Source: Acidimicrobiales bacterium
GTDB lineage: Bacteria; Actinomycetota; Acidimicrobiia; Acidimicrobiales; SHLQ01
Direction: 5' to 3'
DNA: 12,888 bases
NCBI GenBank assembly: GCA_013002375.1
Contig: JABDJW010000199.1
Coordinates: forward strand, 1 to 12,888
The position numbers were made by a program, and so were the translations under genes. Numbering within the stretch: position 1 is the first letter of the stretch; the number at the start of each line of letters is the position of its first letter. The notes beneath the pieces are model-generated. The model was given only the letters and a program-made list of their open reading frames with translations, was not told the origin of the DNA and made no database searches. Positions 1 through 5,740 of this stretch are shown piece by piece.

Positions 1-2383
1 CGCCGGTGATGTAGCGGTTCTTCACCAGCTCGGCCAGCTCGAGCGCGTGATCGAGCGCGGTGCCGGCCGCCGCACTGTCGAGATTGGCTTCGATCACGCC
101 GGATTCGTAGAGGCACCAGGCGATCAGTGACGGGTTGCCCGTGGCGCGGGCCTGGATGAGGGCTTCGTCGATGCAGGCAATGGCATCGCTCGGCCGACCG
201 GACATGGCCATGGTGAAGGCCTCGAACCCGAGCATGTCGATGGCGGCGCGAGGGTCCGGAGTGTGCCGGAGCGACGCCTTGGCGTCCATGACTTCCACAG
301 CCGCTTGCTCGAGGTCGCCCCGCAGGATCGAACCCACGATCAGCAGTCGGTGGGGGACGTAAGGGTCGCGACCTTGGCTTCGCGCCAGCGCGACCGCCTC
401 GCGCGCAAAGCGGGACGAGGTGGTCACGTCGCCGCGGACGCCGAATCCCCAGCCGACGATGGTGAGTAGCTCCGGCCCATGTTCACCGAGGTCATCGCCG
501 AGCCCGTCTACTGCAGTCTCAGCCCACTCGGCAATCTCGTAGCGGGTGCGTCCGAACGCATAGGAATAGGTCAGCCACACCAGGGTCGCCGCGTCGTGAA
601 ATCGGCCGGCGCTCGACGCCGACCAGAAGGCGGCCCGCAGATTGGCGAACTCGGTCTCGAATGCGTCGACCCACGTCGCCTCCTCGCGGCCGGCCAATCC
701 GGCTGCGGCGACGCCCGCGAACGCACGATAGTACGCGAAGTGCTTGGCCTCGGTTGGCTCCTTCAGCCCGAATTCGGCCAGCCGTTCGCCAGCAAAGCGG
801 CGTAGGAGACTGAGCAGACGGAAGCGGATCGATCCGCCGTCGCGGCGGGTCGCGAGCAACGACTTGTCGACGAGGTTGGTCAGCATGAACCCGACTTCAT
901 CGGCCCCGATCGCCTTATCGGTGCAGATCGCCTCGGCCGCGGCCAGATCGAATCCGGCGTCGAAGACCGACAACCGGGCAAAGAGTCGTTGGTGGTTCGC
1001 GTCCAGCGATTCATACGACCACGAGACCACGGCCTCGACGGTTGGCCCCTGGCGCGGCTTGAGTGCGACGTGGCGCTCGAGTCGCGCAAGAATGTCGGCG
1101 GGGTCGAGCGTTGCGATCTGGCCGGCGGCCAACTCGAGAGCCAGCGGGAGACCATCGAGGCGGCGGCAGATTTCCGCGACAGTGCCGGCATTCTCGGCAG
1201 TCAGCTCGAACTCGGGGGACGTCCCCTGGGCTCGACCCATGAACAACTCCACGGCGGGCGACAGTCCAATCGCCTCGGGCGCAGCTTCGGCGGAAGAAGG
1301 GACCTCGAGCGGGTCGACCACCAGTTGACCGATACGCAGGCGGAGCCGCTCCCGGCTCGTCGCGACCAGCCGGACCGTCGGGCAGCTGTCGAGCAGGTCC
1401 TCGATCAAGTCGCAGGCCGCATCGGGAGCCGCTTCGCATCCGTCGATGATCAGCATCGCGGCCCGATCGCCGAGTGCGCTGAGGACCATCGGGATCGCTC
1501 GGGAGGGGTCGGCGATGTCGATGCGGAGCACTTCGGCGATCGCCGCGGCCATGGCCTCTGCGGTCGTGAGGTCCTTCACCGAACAGAACCACACGCCGTC
1601 GGGGAAGCCGGCCAGCATCTGCTCGGCGACGTCGATGGCCACCCGGCTCTTACCGACACCGCCCGGGCCGACCAGGCTGCACAGGCGGTCGGAAGCGAGT
1701 CGACGCTGCATCGTGTCGGCCAGCTTGTGCCGCCCGACCGACGGGCCGCGAACCCTCGGCAGCGACCGCGGATGGGTGTCGACGGTGTTGAGTTTCGGAA
1801 AGGAGTGGGCCAGGCCGGCCGACTCCACCTGGTAGATCTGCTCAGGCTGGCTCAGGTCCTTCAGTTGGTGCAGGCCGAGCGCGATGAGCGACCACGAACG
1901 GCTGTCAGGCCGGTCGAGCAGTGCCTCGGTCGCGCCAGAGACGACGATCTGGCCGCCGTGGGCCACCGACATGAGCCGGGCGCAGCGGTTGACGGTCCGT
2001 CCGAAATAGTCGCCGTCGCGGTGCTGGGCCACGCCGGAGTGCACCCCCATGCGAGCACGGAGCCGGCCGACCGTGTGCCACTCGGTGGAGGCCAGCGCCC
2101 GCTGCATGGCGACCGCGGCATCGATCGCGGCCTCCGGATCGTGGAACGCAGCCACCAGTCCGTCGCCGGTGTGTTTGAAGATCAAACCGCCCGAGTCGGT
2201 GACCGCCGAGGAGGCGAGCTGATCGTGGCCGGCCAGCACACCCTCCATGGCCGAGCCGTGCCGTTCCCACAGGCGAGTGGAACCCTCGATGTCGCTGAAC
2301 ATGAAGGTGGCCATCTCGGCGCGATGATCCGTCATGACGCCAGCGTCGCGCAAAATGCCCGTCGACGTCAGCGTGTTGCTCAT
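1..2383 (-). CDS. Class III adenylate/guanylate cyclase fused to NB-ARC-type ATPase and TPR region (C-terminus missing)
   Basis: A cytosolic signalling protein of which 794 codons are visible; it is open at the left window edge. Residues 24-185 form a class III nucleotidyl cyclase domain: the FSDIEGST motif carries one metal-binding Asp (D31), HTGDG carries the other (D74), and YFGRTVNRCARL holds the N132/R136 pair used in transition-state binding. A STAND/NB-ARC-like ATPase follows, with Walker A GPGGVGKS at 239-246, a Walker B-like LIIDGCE near 311-317, ATSRERLRL near 341-349 and GLPLALELAA at 411-420. From about residue 540 the chain is helical and TPR-like. The ATG overlaps the stop of the upstream membrane-protein gene (ATGA) and has no well-spaced Shine-Dalgarno, so translational coupling is likely. 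This architecture is common among actinobacterial regulators; the ligand is unknown. No DNA-binding domain is visible, although one could lie in the missing end. Confidence 0.95.
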   Translation of the reverse strand, partial: MSNTLTSTGILRDAGVMTDHRAEMATFMFSDIEGSTRLWERHGSAMEGVLAGHDQLASSAVTDSGGLIFKHTGDGLVAAFHDPEAAIDAAVAMQRALASTEWHTVGRLRARMGVHSGVAQHRDGDYFGRTVNRCARLMSVAHGGQIVVSGATEALLDRPDSRSWSLIALGLHQLKDLSQPEQIYQVESAGLAHSFPKLNTVDTHPRSLPRVRGPSVGRHKLADTMQRRLASDRLCSLVGPGGVGKSRVAIDVAEQMLAGFPDGVWFCSVKDLTTAEAMAAAIAEVLRIDIADPSRAIPMVLSALGDRAAMLIIDGCEAAPDAACDLIEDLLDSCPTVRLVATSRERLRLRIGQLVVDPLEVPSSAEAAPEAIGLSPAVELFMGRAQGTSPEFELTAENAGTVAEICRRLDGLPLALELAAGQIATLDPADILARLERHVALKPRQGPTVEAVVSWSYESLDANHQRLFARLSVFDAGFDLAAAEAICTDKAIGADEVGFMLTNLVDKSLLATRRDGGSIRFRLLSLLRRFAGERLAEFGLKEPTEAKHFAYYRAFAGVAAAGLAGREEATWVDAFETEFANLRAAFWSASSAGRFHDAATLVWLTYSYAFGRTRYEIAEWAETAVDGLGDDLGEHGPELLTIVGWGFGVRGDVTTSSRFAREAVALARSQGRDPYVPHRLLIVGSILRGDLEQAAVEVMDAKASLRHTPDPRAAIDMLGFEAFTMAMSGRPSDAIACIDEALIQARATGNPSLIAWCLYESGVIEANLDSAAAGTALDHALELAELVKNRYITG

Positions 2384-2769
2384 CCCTCAGCCGGTGGGCC
2401 GGCGGTCAGCGAGTTGCCGCCCGGGCTGACGAACGCGGGCGGGTTCGCGACCGCGGGGTCGGCTGGAGCGGGGTCGCTGCCGCGGGCTGACAGCCAGGCC
2501 GCGACGAGCATGGCTGCCGCGACCGCGACTGTGGCGGCACTCGCGACGACCAGTTCCCGCATCGGGCGCTCGTTCGTTGCGGCGGGCCGCCGAACGGTCG
2601 TCGTCCGCATTGTCCGGCCGGTCCAGGGGGCGAATCCCCTCGGTATACCGGCCCTATTCGAGCTCTCCGGCTGGAAGCTCGGAGATTGGGGTCGGTACCC
2701 CAGTCGATTGGGGTAGTTGGTCGGCCGCTGGATTGCCGGCGGCGTTCGGCCTCGGGTTCTGGTGCTCAT
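2380..2769 (-). CDS. Small single-span membrane protein coupled to the cyclase gene
   Basis: A 129-aa protein of no recognised family. The first ~70 residues are hydrophilic, rich in Arg, Pro, Thr, Ser and Asn, with no clear fold. Residues about 73-92 (LVVASAATVAVAAAMLVAAW) form one transmembrane helix, followed by a Pro/Ala-rich tail of about 35 residues. The positive charge before the helix predicts a cytoplasmic N-terminus and an external tail. The start is chosen from an AAAGGAG Shine-Dalgarno 4 bases upstream (2774-2780). Its TGA overlaps the cyclase ATG, which argues that it is translated and that the two products work together, perhaps as membrane anchor or sensor and cytosolic output; that role is inference. 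The N-terminal coding part (2625-2714) is full of inverted repeats, so a shorter product starting at Met54 or Met70 behind a structured leader is possible. Confidence 0.6.
   Translation of the reverse strand: MSTRTRGRTPPAIQRPTNYPNRLGYRPQSPSFQPESSNRAGIPRGFAPWTGRTMRTTTVRRPAATNERPMRELVVASAATVAVAAAMLVAAWLSARGSDPAPADPAVANPPAFVSPGGNSLTAGPPAEG
2625..2714. repeat. Cluster of five inverted repeats with a 9-bp direct repeat
   Basis: Read on the plus strand, this 90-bp block holds: AGGGG/CCCCT around a 6-base loop (2625-2640); the perfect palindrome CGGTATACCG (2641-2650); TCTCCG/CGGAGA around 10 bases (2664-2685); TGGGGT/ACCCCA around CGGT (2687-2702); and ACCCCA/TGGGGT around GTCGAT (2697-2714). The last two share an arm and are mutually exclusive, as in an RNA switch. 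GATTGGGGT occurs at 2684-2692 and 2706-2714, exactly 22 bp apart, with a one-mismatch inverted copy between them (2697-2705). The block lies inside the 5' third of the 129-aa gene. It may be mRNA structure controlling that gene and the cyclase, or a protein-binding site. Confidence 0.55.
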
Positions 2770-2873
2770 GATGCTCCTTTCGCGTCGCGCGGTGAGGAGC
2801 CGGATGGGCGCGCCGCCGCGTGCTCGCGCTGGCGGCGATGGCCTCTGTCGGGGCCGAGTAGCTCGGACTCCAT
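2766..2873 (-). CDS. Possible 35-aa small ORF at the head of the cyclase cluster
   Basis: A 35-codon ORF beginning MESELLGPDRG and ending PRDAKGAS. It has the best ribosome binding site in the area: GGGAGG seven bases before the ATG (2881-2886). Its TGA overlaps the ATG of the membrane-protein gene (ATGA), the same arrangement that joins that gene to the cyclase. The peptide is hydrophilic, rich in Arg and His in its middle, with no membrane segment or known motif. It could be a real small protein or a leader peptide whose translation opens the downstream start. The low-complexity, GC-rich composition means chance cannot be excluded. A GTG-started ORF in another frame uses the same region (2654-2881) but lacks the overlap logic. 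Confidence 0.4.
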   Translation of the reverse strand: MESELLGPDRGHRRQREHAAARPSGSSPRDAKGAS

Positions 2874-2880
2874 CTGCCCA

Positions 2881-2886
2881 CCTCCC
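2881..2886 (-). promoter_or_regulatory. Shine-Dalgarno for the 35-aa ORF
   Basis: GGGAGG on the minus strand, seven bases from an ATG at 2873-2871. It is the strongest anti-16S match in the 274-base gap between the divergent genes and is the main reason to take the short ORF seriously. Confidence 0.4.
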
Positions 2887-3003
2887 AGGTCCGTCCCGCA
2901 CGGATACCGGATGTCTTTGCATCGTGACAGAAGTCGGCCCGGAGTGATAGGGGTCGAACGGGTGCCTGGTGTCACGCGCCGGCCCACCGGCCAGGTTGGC
3001 GAG

Positions 3004-3017
3004 CGGGTCTGGACCCG
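3004..3017. promoter_or_regulatory. Candidate operator: perfect 6-2-6 palindrome
   Basis: CGGGTC-TG-GACCCG is a perfect inverted repeat with a 2-bp centre. It covers the putative -35 hexamer (3010-3015) of the AhpD-like gene, the position expected of a repressor site. The regulator is unknown. Confidence 0.4.
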
Positions 3018-3038
3018 GGAACGGTGTCGCCGTAGCGT
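3010..3038 (+). promoter_or_regulatory. Promoter of the AhpD-like gene, leaderless type
   Basis: TGGACC (-35 like) and TAGCGT (-10, 3033-3038) are separated by 17 bp. The -10 ends 5 bases before the ATG at 3044 and no Shine-Dalgarno is present. Transcription would therefore start at or next to the A of the start codon, giving a leaderless mRNA. Confidence 0.55.
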
Positions 3039-3043
3039 GGCGC

Positions 3044-3634
3044 ATGGCCAATATCGAACCGCTCGACCGCAGCGAGCTCGCCGAGTTCGAAGAAGGATTC
3101 CAGGTCATCGAGGCGGTGATGGGCTTCGTGCCCCGCTCGCTGCTCACGATGGGTCGCAACCCCGAACTCCTGCGGGCCTTCTCGCAGCTTTCGTTCACCG
3201 TGCTCGGCCCCGGCGCCATCGACGGCGGGCTCAAGCAACTGGTCGCCCACGTGGCGTCCACCGCCGCGGGCTGCCAGTACTGCCAAGCCCACACCGCATC
3301 GTCCGCGGCGCGCGGTGGCGTCGATGCCGAGAAGGTCGCTGCGGTGTGGCATTTCGAGGCCGACGATCGGTTCGATGACGCGGAGCGGGCCGCCCTCCGC
3401 TTGGCCCGCGATGCCGCCGGCATGCCCAACGCGACGTCGCCCTCGCACTTCGAGGCCTTGGCCGAGCACTTCACCGACGACGAGGTCGTCGAGCTGGTCG
3501 CGGTGATCTCGTTGTTTGGCTGGCTCAACCGCTGGAACGACACGATGGCGACCGAGCTCGAGGACGAAGCCAACGACTTCGCCCACCAGCACCTCTCGCA
3601 ACGGGGCTGGACGCCGGGCAAACACGTCCGCTGA
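3044..3634 (+). CDS. Carboxymuconolactone decarboxylase / AhpD-like family protein
   Basis: A 196-aa all-helical, probably cytosolic protein. The diagnostic motif is C77-Q-Y-C80-Q-A-H83, the redox CxxC plus His seen in AhpD-like alkylhydroperoxidases and related carboxymuconolactone-decarboxylase-fold proteins. The length and the segments on either side (FVPRSLLTMGRNPELLRAF near 28-46, DDAERAALRLARDA near 111-124) suit peroxidase-related members of the family. A thiol-dependent peroxide or antioxidant role is likely; the true substrate cannot be read from sequence. The start at 3044 is chosen because a -10 box lies just upstream; the frame remains open further 5' (to an ATG at 2969), but that extension is low complexity and would swallow the promoter. 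The next gene begins 22 bp downstream on the same strand. Confidence 0.9.
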   Translation: MANIEPLDRSELAEFEEGFQVIEAVMGFVPRSLLTMGRNPELLRAFSQLSFTVLGPGAIDGGLKQLVAHVASTAAGCQYCQAHTASSAARGGVDAEKVAAVWHFEADDRFDDAERAALRLARDAAGMPNATSPSHFEALAEHFTDDEVVELVAVISLFGWLNRWNDTMATELEDEANDFAHQHLSQRGWTPGKHVR

Positions 3635-3644
3635 GATCTGTGGC

Positions 3645-3650
3645 TAACGT
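3645..3650 (+). promoter_or_regulatory. Candidate -10 box giving a leaderless dioxygenase mRNA
   Basis: TAACGT lies six bases before the ATG at 3657, and no Shine-Dalgarno is present in the 22-bp gap after the AhpD-like gene. No good -35 was found 16-18 bp upstream, where the sequence is still coding. A secondary promoter inside a two-gene unit is plausible. Confidence 0.4.
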
Positions 3651-3656
3651 CGACCC

Positions 3657-4511
3657 ATGGCCACCATCGAGGAACTGAGCGCTCGCGACGAACCGGCCAA
3701 GATCGTCGAGATCCTGGACCGTGATGGGGCGGTGATGGTCCACGGCTTCATCAACGACAACACCGTCGAGGCGATCAACGCCGAGATCGACGCCGACATG
3801 CAGGCCGCCGACCCGACGATCGAACACATCAACCCGATGATCACCGCATTCTTCGGCGACAGGACGAAGCACCTTTCCTCCGTCGCGGCTATTTCTCGCA
3901 CCTTCGCGACCGAGGTCCTCGTGCATCCGATCTACCGGGCGGCCTGCGATGTGATGTTGTTGCCGAACTGTGCCAACTACCACCTGAATCTCGCCCACGT
4001 CATCAACCGCGGTCCGGGCAGCGATGCCCAGATGTTTCATCGCGACGAAGACGTCTGGATTCACATGCCCCACCCGCGGCCGGAAATGCAGGTCGCCTCG
4101 ATGTTGGCGTTGGTCGACTTCACCGAGGATCGGAGCGCCACGATGATCGTGCCCGGCAGTCACCGCTGGGCCGATCGGGCCCGCCAACCGACACCGGACG
4201 AAATCGCCCACGCGGTGATGCCAGCCGGCTCGGCCGTGCTCTACCTCGGCTCGACGATTCACGCCGGCGGCGCCAATACCACCGCCGATGTCTGGCGTCG
4301 GGGTGGCCACGTCAGCTTCTGTTGGGGCTGGCTGCGCACCGAGGAGAACAACTACCTGGGCACCCCGCCCGAGATCGCCCGCACCCTACCTCGCGAGGTT
4401 CAGGAGATTCTGGGCTATGGGGTACACGACGCCATCGCCGATGCCGGCGGCTACCTCGGCGTGGTGCGCCAGGAGGACCCCATCGACCTCTTGGCCGACG
4501 GCCGACTCTGA
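3657..4511 (+). CDS. Phytanoyl-CoA dioxygenase (PhyH) family protein
   Basis: A 284-aa cytosolic protein of the Fe(II)/2-oxoglutarate-dependent PhyH family, whose members hydroxylate small molecules, lipids or acyl-CoAs at an unactivated carbon. The double-stranded beta-helix metal site is visible: H128 and D130 in FHRDED and H202 in STIHAGG. R214 or R215 in WRRGGHVSF is the likely 2-oxoglutarate-binding Arg. The MIVPGSHRW segment (163-171) is also typical. Length matches the family. It follows the AhpD-like gene at 22 bp and ends 5 bp before the convergent lipoprotein gene. The substrate is not predictable; bacterial members range from phytanoyl-CoA-type alpha-hydroxylases to natural-product tailoring enzymes. 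Confidence 0.9.
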   Translation: MATIEELSARDEPAKIVEILDRDGAVMVHGFINDNTVEAINAEIDADMQAADPTIEHINPMITAFFGDRTKHLSSVAAISRTFATEVLVHPIYRAACDVMLLPNCANYHLNLAHVINRGPGSDAQMFHRDEDVWIHMPHPRPEMQVASMLALVDFTEDRSATMIVPGSHRWADRARQPTPDEIAHAVMPAGSAVLYLGSTIHAGGANTTADVWRRGGHVSFCWGWLRTEENNYLGTPPEIARTLPREVQEILGYGVHDAIADAGGYLGVVRQEDPIDLLADGRL

Positions 4512-4516
4512 GCCGG

Positions 4517-5569
4517 TCAGGGCTGGTATTGCTCCTCGATCGCCACCACGTCGCCGTCTTCGACGGTGAGCCACAGCCCGGGTTGAAACGGCCGGTCAAG
4601 TCGATCGGAAACCCACCGCGAATATTCGATGTCGGTGGCGGTGGCCGGGTCTCCCGTGTTCGCGAGCCAGTTGACTTGAGTGCCGGGCGCGACGTCGAGG
4701 TCTCGCACAACCTCGCGCTCGTTGCGGATGTGGTAGCCGTTCGGCGGCGGTGATTCAACGCCGTCCTCGGCTGCCGCCTCGATCGCAGCGATGCCGATGA
4801 ACCAGCAGGCCAGATCGAAGCTCAGGTCGTCGTCGGATGCTGCATCGACGTAGCCGAACCAGCGGCCATCGGGTAGGGCACCGTCGCCGGGGGAACAACC
4901 GGAACCGCTGGCCCGCTCGATGACGGGAACCAGAATGCTTTCCCCGTCGCGGACGAAGTCGACACACTCTCCCTGCAGGAAGCTCATCATCTCGTCGCAG
5001 CTGCCCTCGAGCGTGAGTCGAAGTCGCTCGACTTCGGGAAACTGAAACGCGGTAGACGTCAACGCCGAGGCGAAGGCGGCGCTTCCACAACTGGTACCGG
5101 CGTTCGAGATCAGCGCCAACCGGTCCTCGAAGTCGACGATCAGGAGGTCGCCATCGAGCTCGGCCGATCGGATCATGCCCGCCGTCTCATCGGAGAAGAA
5201 CGAAAAGGCGCCGGCCTCGCGCTCCTCGGGAGTCGGGCCCGCGACCAACGCGTCGAACGAGCCACGTATGGGATCGAGCCCGGCTGCGATCGTTCGCTCG
5301 TGGCGGCCGACCAAGGAGCAATCGGTGCCGTCGCCCTCGCTGAAGTAGACGAGCACCGTGGTGCTCGTCGGCTCCTCGGTCGTCGTCGAGCTCATCGTCC
5401 CCTCCGATGACGTCGTGCTGGATGACGTGGTGCTGGAAGGTGGCGTCGTCGAGGTCGATGTGGTCGATGCGGTCGAGGTGGTGGCGGTGGACGTGTCTTC
5501 GGAGCTACCGCAGCCTGACGCAACGAGCGCGATGGCGAAGACAGCGGTGTAGAGCACCCGGTTGAGCAT
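4517..5569 (-). CDS. GerMN-domain lipoprotein
   Basis: A 350-aa exported lipoprotein. A short signal peptide ends in lipobox LVASGC with lipidated C20. Residues 21-71 are a Ser/Thr-rich linker suited to crossing the cell wall layer. Residues about 72-205 resemble a GerMN domain: VLVYFSEG, then LVAGPTPEEREAG, then LDGDLLIVDFEDRL, then the FPEVERLRLTLEG end. This domain is known from spore-germination GerM and from actinobacterial LpqB. Residues 230-350 form a separate C-terminal region with FDLACWF, the SPPPNGYHIRN stretch and LWLTVEDGDVV; its function is unknown to me. Several Cys in the exported part could form disulfides. The start is fixed by AGGAGG seven bases upstream. A cell-envelope or sensing role is likely, but nothing here defines it. 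The gene stands alone and converges on the dioxygenase gene. Confidence 0.85.
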   Translation of the reverse strand: MLNRVLYTAVFAIALVASGCGSSEDTSTATTSTASTTSTSTTPPSSTTSSSTTSSEGTMSSTTTEEPTSTTVLVYFSEGDGTDCSLVGRHERTIAAGLDPIRGSFDALVAGPTPEEREAGAFSFFSDETAGMIRSAELDGDLLIVDFEDRLALISNAGTSCGSAAFASALTSTAFQFPEVERLRLTLEGSCDEMMSFLQGECVDFVRDGESILVPVIERASGSGCSPGDGALPDGRWFGYVDAASDDDLSFDLACWFIGIAAIEAAAEDGVESPPPNGYHIRNEREVVRDLDVAPGTQVNWLANTGDPATATDIEYSRWVSDRLDRPFQPGLWLTVEDGDVVAIEEQYQP

Positions 5570-5576
5570 GAAGCGA

Positions 5577-5582
5577 CCTCCT
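5577..5582 (-). promoter_or_regulatory. Shine-Dalgarno of the lipoprotein gene
   Basis: A perfect AGGAGG on the minus strand lies seven bases before the ATG at 5569. It fixes the start directly in front of the signal peptide, and shows that this region uses leadered as well as leaderless mRNAs. Confidence 0.75.
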
Positions 5583-5631
5583 CGGTCCGCCCCAGCGTTT
5601 CCTCACGCCGGGGGCCCGAACAGGGGCGAAC

Positions 5632-5645
5632 GTCACGATCGTGTC
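5632..5645. promoter_or_regulatory. Candidate operator, imperfect palindrome
   Basis: GTCACGATCGTGTC contains the perfect 10-bp palindrome CACGATCGTG; over 14 bp, 6 of 7 pairs match. It sits in the 171-bp gap between the divergent lipoprotein and helical-protein genes, 63 bp from the first start and 95 bp from the second. A shared dimeric regulator site is possible. Confidence 0.3.
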
Positions 5646-5671
5646 AGCCTTCGACCCGACGCTGTCGTCAT

Positions 5672-5701
5672 TTGGCCGGGGGCTTTTGGCCCTAGTAGTT
5701 T
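5672..5701 (+). promoter_or_regulatory. Candidate promoter of the small helical protein gene
   Basis: TTGGCC (5672-5677) and TAGTTT (5696-5701) are 18 bp apart, upstream of the Shine-Dalgarno and ATG at 5741. The spacer holds a short hairpin GGGC-TTTTG-GCCC (5680-5692), and TTTTT at 5699-5703 follows. A terminator reading is less likely because no plus-strand gene lies immediately upstream. Confidence 0.35.
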
Positions 5702-5725
5702 TTCCGAAACGCGGGTGGAGTGATC

Positions 5726-5733
5726 GAGGGAGG
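5726..5733 (+). promoter_or_regulatory. Shine-Dalgarno followed by its own complement
   Basis: GAGGGAGG lies seven bases before the ATG at 5741, and the spacer is TCCTCCT, which is nearly the 16S anti-Shine-Dalgarno itself. GAGG (5726-5729) can pair with CCTC (5735-5738) around a 5-base loop, so the site may be partly self-masking. Confidence 0.55.
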
Positions 5734-5740
5734 TCCTCCT

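Larger units (their letters stand above)
2874..3043. other. Intergenic region between divergent units
   Basis: This stretch separates the minus-strand cyclase cluster from the plus-strand AhpD-like gene. It contains the Shine-Dalgarno of the 35-aa ORF and the promoter and palindrome of the plus-strand gene. No convincing -35/-10 pair was found for the minus-strand cluster. GCCGG/CCGGC around CCCA (about 2979-2992) is a short inverted repeat of unclear meaning. Confidence 0.5.

Noticed and set aside
2625..2640. T-arm of a tRNA gene
   Set aside because: The stem and GCGAAT loop superficially resemble a T-arm, but the loop is 6 bases without TTC and no acceptor, D or anticodon stems flank it.
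989..2716. Long plus-strand ORF of 575 codons
   Set aside because: It runs opposite the cyclase-ATPase gene, whose motifs are intact. The translation is low-complexity Arg/Gly/Asp-rich, typical of antisense frames in GC-rich coding DNA.
2972..3625. Minus-strand ORF of 217 codons
   Set aside because: It mirrors the AhpD-like gene almost exactly; the plus-strand product has the CxxC family motif.
5358..5552. Plus-strand ORF of 64 codons rich in Val and Asp
   Set aside because: It is the antisense of the Ser/Thr-rich linker of the lipoprotein; repetitive ACC/TCG codons produce it.
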